A stretch of 64,000 nt of DNA from Leguminivora glycinivorella (Eukaryota; Arthropoda; Insecta; Lepidoptera; Tortricidae). The stretch spans positions 8,035,141 to 8,099,140 of the forward strand of contig NC_062975.1 of assembly GCF_023078275.1 (NCBI RefSeq). Direction: 5' to 3'. The notes under the pieces were generated by a model that was not told the DNA's origin, ran no database searches, and worked only from the letters and a program-made list of their open reading frames with translations. Made by a program: the position numbers and the translations under genes. This document shows positions 53,371 to 63,617 of this stretch, in pieces (position 1 is the first letter of the stretch; each line of letters opens with the position of its first letter).

Positions 53371-53911
53371 TTAAGACGCTACAGGAGCGAAAATACTAAA
53401 ATGGAAAGGAGCCCCCCTTTCAATTTGGGAATTTAAGTTGAATATAATAGGGTTATTAACTAGATTTATCGAAAAAAATATTTTTTAACATAAATTTAAT
53501 AAAATAAACCTATAAAGACGTGGGTATACATATAAATACATACCTAGACGATGTTATTATGCTAAAGAGATCCTGGTTACATATATATCTAAAAAAAAAT
53601 TGTTCATTCAGAACAACTCAGTTAAAAGATATTGCGAAAAAATCTTTAAAATCGAGGTTCCGCTCTCGACTGTTTCCTCCTTCAAAACTTAATCGATCGT
53701 CGATCGTAACGAAATTTGAGAATCTGAATAATAATGAAATAATCTGTGTCGGACCGTTTAGTTTTTTGGCTAATTGTTACCAATTTTGAATAAGTACCAC
53801 ACCTTTTTTGCGCCATAATCAATAAAGCCGTTTTTGACTGTGTTGAAAGAATCATTGCTCTATCTTCAAAAACCAGGGAGGAAATAGTCGAGAGCGTTTG
53901 TATGGACAATT
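53371..53911 (+). mobile_element. TTAA-type MITE (GACGCTACAGGAG family), copy 5
   Basis: Starts TTAAGACGCTACAGGAGCGA; the right terminus is missing after GTTTGTATGGACAATTTT. About 115 bp (53481-53595) without counterpart in other copies sits in the first third and may be another insertion. Confidence 0.75.
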
Positions 53912-54309
53912 TTACACTGACATATCCAATCTATATCGTATTTAGAGGTGATATTTGATCAATTGAAAATTCGAGTTGAGAAATGTTCTTCCGAAACGGT
54001 TGTGAATTCAATATCTGCCCAAAATATTCGTCGCTGCCATCCGCCGAAAATAGTTGACATTTCTATCGAGCCTTTGCATATATTATTAATGAACTGCGCC
54101 GGCCCACTACGAAAATTATTTATTTAAACGTGTGCTACCCTATTTCGGTGGTTTCGTTTTTAAAGTTAATTGTATACATACAGGAACTTTTTATTGGACG
54201 CCGCGCCGTCTCATGTACAGTGTAATAAAAAGGACCGTTCAATTTCATTCATTTCACCGTGTATATATAATCTGTTTTCCATTTTCGTATATATCGATTT
54301 AAATCAATA
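53912..54309. other. No supported feature
   Basis: Unrecognised AT-rich sequence. Confidence 0.35.
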
Positions 54310-54488
54310 TCCATACTAATATTATAAATGGGAAAGTGTGTGTGTCTGTTTGTTTGTCCGTCTTTCACGGCAAAACGGAGCGACAAATTGACGTGATATT
54401 TTAAGTGGTGATAGTTGAAGGGATGGAGAGTGACATACACTACTTTTTGTCTCTTTCTAACGCAAGCGAAGCCGCGGGCAAAAGCTAG
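54310..54488 (+). mobile_element. Helitron-like short element, copy 6 (first of a head-to-tail dimer)
   Basis: Starts TCCATACTAATATTATAAAT after A and ends GCGGGCAAAAGCTAG at 54488. The next base begins copy 7. It is 179 bp and close to the family consensus. Confidence 0.9.
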
Positions 54489-54666
54489 TCCATAGTAATA
54501 TTATAAATGGGAAAGTGTGTGTGTCTGTTTGTTTGTCCGTCTTTCACGGCAAAACGGAGCGACGGATGACGAGTTTTTTTAAGTGGAGATGGTTGAAGGG
54601 ATGGAGAGTGACATAGGCTACTTTTTGGCTCTTTCTAACGCGAGCGAAGCCGCGGGCAAAAGCTAG
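54489..54666 (+). mobile_element. Helitron-like short element, copy 7 (second of the dimer)
   Basis: Starts TCCATAGTAATATTATAAAT directly after the CTAG of copy 6 and ends GCGGGCAAAAGCTAG before T at 54667. No host base separates the two copies. Confidence 0.9.
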
Positions 54667-54937
54667 TTATTAATAATGTTTTAGTTTAATGGGTGAATCG
54701 TTCAATTTTGTTCCATTTAAAATTTTCGTTTGGAATAAAATTATCAAGCCTAACAACAAGCATAAAAACTTATCCTTTATCTTACGAAATACTACAATTT
54801 AATACAGAATAGCTATAAATCAGAACTCAAGTGTACTTACCGAAGTTGTTAACAAGAACATTAATAACAAAAACAAAAACTTGCTCGAGTTTGTTCTCAA
54901 CTACGCTCTCTGTCTCTGTACCTACATAAGCCTACAG

Positions 54938-55166
54938 CACATCTCGGACACTGGCGATCAAATATATGAAAGAGGCGCGTTCCTAGCACACATTCTAAGC
55001 TCGTGTAGGTGAACGCGTACCATGCTTGTATGAGTGAGATATGACAGGTTGACGGTTCGCGTGTTTGACAGGCGGTAACTGTGAGGTAACCGAGAGGGGG
55101 TGGGCGGCGCTATCAGCGGGGAGCGGGAGTGGCCATACTGTACGATAGTACTATTTCTTATACTGT
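54938..55166. mobile_element. 229-bp element without clear inverted ends, twin 1
   Basis: Starts CACATCTCGGACACTGGC and ends TTATACTGT. GCCTACAG flanks it on both sides (54930-54937, 55167-55174). The body holds GTGTAGGTGAACGCGTACCA, GACAGGCGGTAACTGTGAGG and GCGGGGAGCGGGAGTGGCCA. No A-tail or promoter box is visible. An 8-bp duplication suggests a hAT-like mechanism. Confidence 0.8.
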
Positions 55167-55177
55167 GCCTACAGGGT

Positions 55178-55316
55178 ACGAAGCCAAATGCACAAACGCT
55201 TACGGTAATATTGTTTTCGTAGATATCTATCTCTATCACTCTTCCATATTGGCGCGACAGAGCCAGACTGCGTTTCGATCGGCGTCTAGCGTCAACGATT
55301 GTCATTTTTGCTAGGC
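55178..55316 (-). mobile_element. CGTAGCCGAATG-type MITE, copy 8, partial
   Basis: CGAAGCCAAATGCACAAACG start, then TATTGGCGCGACAGAGCCAG and CTGCGTTTCGATCGGCGTCT. The usual right terminus is replaced by GTCAACGATTGTCATTTTTG. Confidence 0.65.
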
Positions 55317-55446
55317 CTTTAGTGACCCTCTGCCATGAGTTATAGACGTTTTAGAATACTTTATTCAATAGCGTAAACGTTACTTCTTTCTTTCACTAGT
55401 TGCAAAAAAGTAAAAAAATAATCAATTATATTTCCCAGGCTAACAC

Positions 55447-55675
55447 CACACCTCGGACACTGGCCAACAAATATATGAAAGAGGTGCGTTCCTAGCACAC
55501 AGTCTAAGCTAGTGTAGGTGAACGCGTACTATGCTTGTATGAGTGAAATATGACAGGTCGATTGTTCGCATTTTTGACAGGCGGTAACTGTGAGGTAACC
55601 GAGAGGGGGTGGGTGGCACTTTCAGCGGGGAGCGGGAGTGGCCATACTGTACGATAGTACTCTTTATTATACTGT
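55447..55675. mobile_element. 229-bp element, twin 2
   Basis: Starts CACACCTCGGACACTGGC and ends TTATACTGT, the same length as twin 1 to the base. GCTAACAC flanks it (55439-55446, 55676-55683). The two copies differ by a scatter of substitutions, so they are separate insertions and not a recent duplication with flanks. Confidence 0.8.
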
Positions 55676-55683
55676 GCTAACAC

Positions 55684-56210
55684 CATGCTGAGTGGGAATA
55701 CATTTTTTTATTACCTATCTAATTTTTGTAATAATTTGTAAATAATTTTCTGTTATTCTTTTTTGCCAATTAATAATTATGCCATGATTAAATTATTTCT
55801 CTTTCTATTATATTAATTATATCAAACCACACATTCATACTCGTCCACTGATTAAACAATCTCATAAAATAGTTCCCTTAAAGTAATCACAAAAGCAAAA
55901 TCTGCCATAAAATATATCAGTTTATTGGTTCTAAGAAAAGAACGTATAATTTTCATAACCCCATAAATGATTATCGTTTCCTCTTCCTAAATAACTGCTG
56001 ACCAATCTTATTCACTGATTGATCAAATATTCCGTTTAGTGAGTTCATTCGTAGATTTTCAGAGTCTGATAAGTTTGAATAGAGAAAACGGCTTTGTGCT
56101 ATTGTCATGTTAATTGGAGGGGTTCCTGATTGATTTTCGATGCAAATTCCATTGTTAACACTTCAGCAGTCAGCAGTTACTGGGTTTGTAGCCAGTGCCC
56201 TATACACCGT
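55684..56210. other. No supported feature
   Basis: AT-rich sequence without recognisable motifs. Confidence 0.35.
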
Positions 56211-56773
56211 GTTTTGTTTTTGTTTTCCGTTAAATTCGACATGTCGTTAGGTTCATTATCAGGAACCATCCTGTATATCAGTTTTAGTTAAATTCGCCAA
56301 AAAAAATTTTTCATCGTTTCCATACATAACACATGAATTTATTAGTGTGAGAGACCCTTAAGAATTACGTACAAGTTAGTGTCAAGTGATTGACGGCACA
56401 TGTCAAAACAAATAACATTAGGAATTGGTAAAGGCTGTCACACACGTGTTCAGTAATTAGCTTAATGTTTTTACATACATACATACATACATACATACAA
56501 TCACGCCTGTATCCCATAAAGGAGTAGGCTAAAGCTTCAGTGCCACTCTTGGCAAATAAGGGGTTGAAAGAAAACGAAACTGTTACATTGCAGTGACAGG
56601 TTGCCAGCCTCTCGCCTACGCCACAATTTAACCACACATTTCACAATTTTAATGTTTTTAATAACTCGATAACTGTAAAAGTTAAGACGCTTGTTTCTTA
56701 GAAAAGTTAATTGTATTTGATCTAAAGAACCTTCCCTTGAAATTAACGGAATTCAATAAAAACAGGGTGTATA
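56211..56773. mobile_element. TATACACC-type MITE, copy 3, split by a retroposon
   Basis: Starts TATACACCGTGTTTTGTTTT and ends AAAAACAGGGTGTATA; blocks GGTTCATTATCAGGAACCAT and AGTTAATTGTATTTGATCTA match copy 2 in reverse. Without the insert it is about the length of copy 2. Confidence 0.85.
56473..56648 (-). mobile_element. TTTCACCACCCC retroposon with (ACAT)n tail and target duplication
   Basis: The (ACAT)n tail (56473-56497), then CACGCCTGTATCCCATAAAG, CTTGGCAAATAAGGGGTTGA and CGCCTACGCCACAATTTAAC. The copy is truncated at its other end. TTAATGTTTTT flanks both sides, against a single TTAATTTTTTT in copy 2 of the host MITE. Confidence 0.85.
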
Positions 56774-59426
56774 GCTTTAACTTGTTCACTGAGTATTGCG
56801 ACGACGATTTTCTTTTCTTAGTACATCAACCAATTAGAATCCTAGGCCACTCTAGAACCCTGTCGTATTGACACCGTGCTTTATTTCCTATAGCAGTCAG
56901 TTTGACTTTTACTGTGAAAGGGTTCTACAGTGGCCTAGGATTCAGATTGGTTGACTGTACCTCTGGGTGGAAATTCTTCGCATTTATTCATTATTTCGTC
57001 GGTTGGTCGTCAGATTCACGAGCGACGTACCTCCAAAGAAACTGTTAGACCCCAGTGGAGTCATGAGACTCATGAGTGACTTCCATTTGACCTGTGTTTT
57101 ATTACACTAAACAGTTAGAGGTTATAAATACTCACCAAATCACCACAAAAAGTGTTCGAATCTGCCGAGCTGTCCTAGTTTCAAATTACATGCTACTGCC
57201 GATTTATAGTCATTAATTTTAGGGAAGGTTTAGGATTAGCAATATTGGTCCGTCTTACCCTGAAATTGAGCGATATACGAAGTAACTGGTTATAAGTATA
57301 TTAAGTAGGTAAATATAATTTTCCTGGACTTCATGCCCTTCGTGCGTAGGTTTAATTTTCTTGGATTAGATATATTTCACAGTACTTACCTAACTAACTT
57401 AACTAAAGTACTTAACTGGTAACTTCTAAATAATGATATAACGTTTGCACTCAATTCAAGTTGTTCCAAGTAAATTCATCTAGCTCTAGCTCTAGGTACA
57501 CCTACATAGTCGAGCGTTATCATTTATGCAGTAAGCTGGTTGCCTAGGAAATTACATTTGCGAGATAAGATTAGCTAACTTCAGATATAAGTTAGCGTTC
57601 AAACCCTGAGAATCGGCTATCTGAAAACACATTCAATGATTCAGATGCAAATTGTATTCAGCAAGATAATCGGATTCCATTGAAAGTCGACTGAACTTCG
57701 GCCCTTAGATTATTCCTTCTTGCTTAGAATTGAGTGCGTAAGTATTAACAAGGCCTTTGTTAACCGATTTTATCTTAGACAAAGTTTACATTGCTATTAT
57801 GTCTCGTTGAAATAGAAACTCTTAACTGGGTTAAGCAGTTTAGGGCCCGTTTGAAAATAATACAATTCTACTGTATTAATTACCCGCAATCGCACTCAAA
57901 GTTATTGTAATACGAAATTGGTAAGGCGTAGTGATGTGACGATCTCATCATTTATACCTACCAGTGCGTCAAGTCAGCACGGGGCAGCTTGTGACGCGCT
58001 GTTGAGCAGTTAGCTACCCCTCGCACCTGGATACTCCTGGTGTAACCAATCTCTGTCACACAAAAGGGGGGTGGATGGTACAGGTATTTTTAGTTCTGGA
58101 ATGCCTAAACCAGCCGTAAAATGTATAAAAATGTTTGGGGTGACTTGGATGTTTAATCTTCAGGTAATCTCTATGCTCATCCTACATAACGGTGCCTCCT
58201 AAGTTTGAGTAATATTAGATATCGCTTTTAGTGGTGTCCATTCCGTTCGTCGTATTAGGCACGCTTTCTGTTTTTTACTCCATAATCGAGTTTAGTCCAT
58301 CGTCACGGTAACAAAGTTAATTTTAGACAATTTATAAATAGTCCTTACTCGATTCTCTAGTGGGTGCTGCCTCCATGTATCGCCCATGACATGAGCTAGG
58401 GCTTTATCCGTTCAGTGTGCCCCTTACATCTCATTAACGTGTCAAAAGGGTGTCCGTGTTGCTTTCGACTCCACACACGCATCTAAAACTCCGGAAAACC
58501 ATTGTTCCGTGATGGACAAAGTATTGATAATTCATTAGTGACGTAAAATTTAAAACGCATCTGTATTTAATGGGGCTGTTAAAAATCCCATTTCCATCAT
58601 CCGATGCGATATTGGATACACGGTTATGTCTTTAATACGATTTTATCAGTATGAAGTATCACCATCGTGGATTATCCATTCGAGCACATCGCTGCTTTGA
58701 GCTTTAGTAGCGTCGTTAAGATCGCATTTCTATACAGCTCGTACGTGCATCACACTATATCAGATATCAAAGCTAAACCCGCTGTCGGAGCTTTGTCTCA
58801 GGTTCTCAGTGGTAACAATTTCGAGTGTCTAAACTGAACTAAAATAAACAATTTATACAATTATACATAGTTATTGTGATATTCATAGACTTACCTATAA
58901 AATTGTGTTTGACTTGTACTGTGCTATTTCTGTTACCTTTTCCAGGCTTCCCGGAAAGCCTGTTTAAATTAACACCTGACTCAACCTTGTCAAGTGGGTT
59001 GGGGCACTTGGGACTTTGACGACATACTCAAATATTTACCTGAGTACGTACGTCTTATGATTCAATAAATAAATTTGTTATGGCATCCAAATCTTAAAAT
59101 CGATTCAAACGAGGCACTTGCGAAGCCCAAAAGTGGGTAATAAATAATCATCGTTATTGAAAGTAACGTGTTTATTAACACTCCTTGACTTTGATCTGTT
59201 AAAAATCGGCACAAAGTTACCCGAACACAAATATAAATAAAAAATTGACAGCGATCTGGCCTGAAGCTGAAGTTAATCTGTATTCACAATATTTATCGCT
59301 AATTTCGGCAAATTCTTTCAGCAGATTCCGGCATTCATGATGGATTAATGTTGATAAAACGGCCCGTAGTGATCCGCTTGTTGGTTTAGGATTGTGGTTT
59401 CATTTTGCGCCTCGACGCGGTGAGCA
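56774..59426. other. About 2.6 kb of apparently unique sequence
   Basis: No repeat family recurs here. An imperfect inverted pair is visible: CCAATTAGAATCCTAGGCCA (56830) against GTGGCCTAGGATTCAGATTG (56932), which may bound a MITE of about 125 bp. No ORF with a known domain is present. Confidence 0.45.
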
Positions 59427-59511
59427 CGGATTTTTGAAATCCTGGTTTGACATGAATCGACTTTCCTGGCCCGTGGGACATCGTTGCTAGGGATTCAAAT
59501 ACAGGGTGAAA

Positions 59512-60423
59512 ATTAAATTGAGAATCGAAACATGTTTTTCTTTCTCTATCAACAATTGACTACCTATTGAATGTCCCGAGTAGTGTCGCTTAAAACAAAC
59601 AAGTATTTTTTTACGGTTTTTTTTGTGGTTAATTAGGGTTCCGTAGTCAACTAGGAACCCTTATAGTTTCGCCATGTCTGTCTGTCCGTCCGTCCGTCCG
59701 TCCGTCCGTCCGTCCGTCCGCGGATAATCTCAATAACCGTTTGCACTAGAAAGCTGAAATTTGGTACCAATATGTATATCAATTACGCCAACAAAGTGCA
59801 AAAATAAAAAATGGAAAAAAATGTTTTATTAGGGTACCCCCCCCCCCCTACATGTAAAGTGGGGGCTGATATTTTTTTTCATTCCAACCCCAACGTGTGA
59901 TATATTGTTGGATAGGTTTTTAAAAATTAATAAGGGTTTGCTGAGATCGTTTTTTGATAATATTTATATTTTCGGAAATAATCGCTCCTAAAGGAAAAAA
60001 AAGTGCGTCCCCCCCCTCTAACTTTTGAACCATAGGTTTAAAAAATATGAAAAAAATCACAAAAGTAGAACTTTATAAAGACTTTCTAGGAAAATTGTTT
60101 TGAACTTGATAGGTTCAGTAGTTTTTGAGAAAAACACGGAAAACTACGGAACCCTACACTGAGCGTGGCCCGACACGCTCTTGGCCGGTTTTTTTTTATT
60201 TCGTTGTGGTTTTAGGATAATCTAACAACTTAAAAGATTATTGTTCTGATTACCTTCAAAATTTGTTAAAATATCTTAAAACTACAAAGAAATAAAAAAT
60301 TAACCACATAAAAAAACGGTTAAAAAAAGAATAAAACTCGTCTGTTTTTAGTGACACACGTGACATTCAATGTTGATAAAGAAAGAAAAACATGTTTCGG
60401 TTCACGATTTAATTTTCACCCCG
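59512..60423. mobile_element. TA-flanked MITE with CAGGGTGAAAATTAAAT ends, split by a (GTCC)n element
   Basis: Left CAGGGTGAAAATTAAATTGA, right ATTTAATTTTCACCCCG, with long inverted arms through CATGTTTTTCTTTCTCTATC and its counterpart, and TGGTTAATT/AATTAACCA inside. TA is on both flanks. The (GTCC)n copy occupies 59635-60196, leaving about 350 bp for the MITE itself. Confidence 0.8.
59635..60196 (+). mobile_element. (GTCC)n-bearing element, copy 4
   Basis: AGGGTTCCGTAGTCAACTAG start, microsatellite at about 59676-59720, GTGGGGGCTGATATTTTTTT and CACGCTCTTGGCCGGTTTTT end. Same orientation as copy 2. It is full length and inserted beside a T-rich run. Confidence 0.85.
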
Positions 60424-60640
60424 TATAGCTTAGGATTCAGTATTTTCCTCAAAAATAGGAAATATTATTATAGACTCTGTAATTTTTGAAATACTGGTTT
60501 GACATAAATCGACTTTCCCGGCCCGATGGAAATCGTTGCTAGGGATTCCAATACAGCTTAGGATTCAGTGGTTTTATATTCTTTGATTCAGTGTCTACCT
60601 CAAAAAATGGAACCCTTTATCACCGGAATGCCTAGAAGCA

Positions 60641-61635
60641 GTCCCTTAAAACTGTGAAATAAAAAAATATAATACATAATAATAATAACTCCACGGCCGA
60701 TACGGCCTCCGGCGACTGCTTTCAAGTCCGTTGCTGTCTCGTCACGTTAACATGAAGAAAAATTTCGGCATTGTTCTCAAATTCATAAAAAAATTTGCAA
60801 AATAATTTTAATATACAAACAACTCACAACACGCACTTGACCGGTTTTTCAACGTTACGGCTTTGTATCTGTTTCCTTATTGTCACTGGCCAACATTATA
60901 AGTAAGTACTTTACCTACTTATAAGTGTTATAAGTACTTTTCATTCACGCTTCAGTACATTTCCACATTGTTAGCTGTCGAGTGTTTGAAGGTGAGGTAA
61001 AATAATACGTACGTTTTACTCCACTGCACGATGTCTCTTTATTTTAATCATCATTTGTGACATTTTCATCTAAAAGAAACCACATTGTCGGTTGTCGATA
61101 AGGTTTATTTCAAGTTGAAGCTTTGTCCGCCTGAGATTTTGAATTTAGAACTTTCTTTTATATCTACAATATCTACATAGGTATAAGAGTTCAAAACTCG
61201 AATATCAATATTTACTCGAATACAAGTAGGTACGTCGGGACTTACCTTATGCGATAAATATAGACGGTCAACCAAATATTAGCACTAAATAATAGCGGCA
61301 AATTTTAATTATGTAAGGCTCCTTTGCCAATGGTCTTCCTAAAGCATATGCCTTTCTAAACCTTGACGTTGGTTGAATCATTAACGAGCCATAACACTTA
61401 AAGATTGATTGAAAATGTAGGTTTAATTCTCATTGAACATTTGTATTTCGCGCCTTTTTTAGTACCAAGATTTGGTTGAGCGTTTATATCGCCATATTGA
61501 CAACCGACAATAAGTAGTACCCTTTTGATTGAGAACGGCACATTTATCTCAGCTATCTTATTACGCTGGTTCTGGCACGATGGATTGCTAGCCTCGTTTT
61601 GAGACGCTGAGTAGGGTAAAATAGTTATTTGTAAT
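60641..61635. other. No supported feature
   Basis: Unique-looking sequence. AGTAAGTACTTTACCTACTT at about 60901 is a short imperfect palindrome. Confidence 0.35.
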
Positions 61636-62056
61636 ACAAGGGGGCAAAGTTGTATTTTAACGCCGAATGTGGAATTGAAAAACGAGCAAGTGAAATGATT
61701 CTACAGTTGAACCACGAGCGAAGCGAGTGGTTCGAGAATAGAATCCTGAACTTGCTCGTTTTTTAACACACGGGATGTAAAATACATGTGCACCCGAGTG
61801 CATGTAACACAAAACTTTTCCCCTCACTATAGCGAGGAAACTACAACGCAAAAAATGCGTTTACCACTGCTTCCAGTAGTTCCACAGGTGGTAAATCATC
61901 TTTATTTATTACTAGATTCACCCACTTTTATCAATTTTAAAGCAGTTAATTTGACTTTATTCAAGGTCAAGTTACTTTACCCACTAGTGGATAAAATGCG
62001 TTTTTACCCGCTGGTATTAAAGGACAAAACACGTGTTTCCGAGCTAGTGAGGTGTA
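61636..62056. repeat. Dispersed hairpin-bearing repeat (AACGAGCAAG family), copy 2, fullest
   Basis: Starts ACAAGGGGGCAAAGTTG; the hairpin at 61678-61764 pairs AAAACGAGCAAGT with ACTTGCTCGTTTT, GATTCTA with TAGAATC and GAACCAC with GTGGTTC. It continues with AACACAAAACTTTTCCCCTC, CCACTAGTGGATAAAATGCG and CACGTGTTTCCGAGCTAGTG. It matches 33862-34245 over about 380 bp. Confidence 0.8.
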
Positions 62057-63350
62057 AAAAATATTGTACTTTGGATACAGACATTTTTTTAAACTATTGT
62101 TAGGTGCATTAGTATAAATTAGAATAAAATGTAATTTTAATCACTTAATGTGTTCTAAACCAGTAGCATTTCATTCTTGACAACATTTATTATCTTGCAA
62201 GAGTTATGTAGCGTAAACAGCATTTACAATACTTTTAGTTTATTGGATAGGTATTTCTTATTTTACTTGTGACTCCGTTTTCTAAATTATCGAAACACTC
62301 ATTGGGAGGGAGATTTGTCTACGAGTAGTCTATTATTTACTTCAACATGAATTTTATTAATGAAATAAAGCAAAAATACATACAGTATTCCACAGATCAT
62401 AAGTGAAACAAAAAATAATACCAAGATATCATAATTCACTGTTAATGATTTCTCTCCGAACGTGAGATATTTTTAACTCACTCTTTCACCAGTAGGTACC
62501 AATTATCAAATATATTCAAAAGTCCATGCGTTTTAGAAATGTCGATAAATATTCAACACTAAAAATACAATATCCCGATGTAGAGGAGACTAAGGTGAAT
62601 TGAAACGGAGGTAAATTCAAACAACTCAATTTTAAGATCCTTAAAAGTCATGTTAACGAGCTAAAAAAAAATTAAACGTCCACCTCTCCTTCAACATGCA
62701 TCATTGTCTCGAAATAGCGAAATTACCGTAAAATTGACGTTGTTTCAACTAACTACAGTTTCTTGGGGTACTCGTCTCCTCTTCCTAAAGTTTAAAAAGG
62801 CATACAATACAAAATGTCAAAAATAATTTTCAGACCCACGTTCGTAATGAGAAATTCAATCGGTTGAAATGAAGATTTGTTTAGACTAATGACGAAAATA
62901 ACGAGAGCTAGGATATAATTTGATGTTTTCTTTGGAACGTTGACAAATTATTTCATAATTTAAAATAATATGACTTAGATTAAGTTTATTTAGTTTTAGT
63001 ATTTTTTGGGCCAGTTATTTATTTTCAGGAAGGAAAAATATATATTCTGTAATATGATGATTATAGGTATAATATTGTAAGAGTAAAACGGGTCAAAACA
63101 GAAGTCAGAAATCAAAGTAGAATATTCGAATATTTTATTCATAAGAATTTACCTTCGTCATGCGAACACTTGACACTTCGCTAATGAAAAATCAATTTTG
63201 TTATTTCGCAAATGACAAATTGCGATGTCTGCCTCGATTATTACCGTAAACGTATAATAATTACTCGTATATATGATTACACCTAGATAAAATGTTTGAT
63301 AACAAATAACGGGTTTATTTCAGTTGTTACATTTGGCTTATCGCATCGAC
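62057..63350. other. No supported feature
   Basis: AT-rich unique-looking sequence. Confidence 0.35.
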
Positions 63351-63353
63351 TAC

Positions 63354-63617
63354 ATGGGTCATTCCACGGAAAAGTGTAAAGAAAGTTACCTACTAATTAT
63401 TCGCCTTTTACTAATTAGTCATAACAATTTAAATGTAAAAATATCTACAGATAAACTAATAATACAAATATTCAGATTCATAAATAAATAAACACGCAAA
63501 GGAACGGTAACTTACGTTACATTTTTGTGGAACTATCCTCATGTACATGTTTATTGTTACTGCCAGTACCCGCTGTCGAAATTTTGGACGTGTTTCATAT
63601 CTGGAATGCCCTACTTT
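63354..63617. mobile_element. Possible MITE with GGGTCATTCCA ends
   Basis: CATGGGTCATTCCACGGAAA at the left and ATATCTGGAATGCCCTAC at the right could be a short inverted pair (GGGTCATTCCA against TGGAATGCCC). The interior is AT-rich. No target duplication is clear. Confidence 0.3.

Larger units (their letters stand above)
59427..60640. repeat. Local duplication; first unit carries a TA-flanked transposon
   Basis: TTTTTGAAATCCTGGTTTGA and ATCGTTGCTAGGGATTCAAA (59432-59508) recur as TTTTTGAAATACTGGTTTGA and ATCGTTGCTAGGGATTCCAA (60483-60558). GCTTAGGATTCAGT follows in both (60428 and 60565). Unit 2 is the empty site for the insertion in unit 1. Confidence 0.85.
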
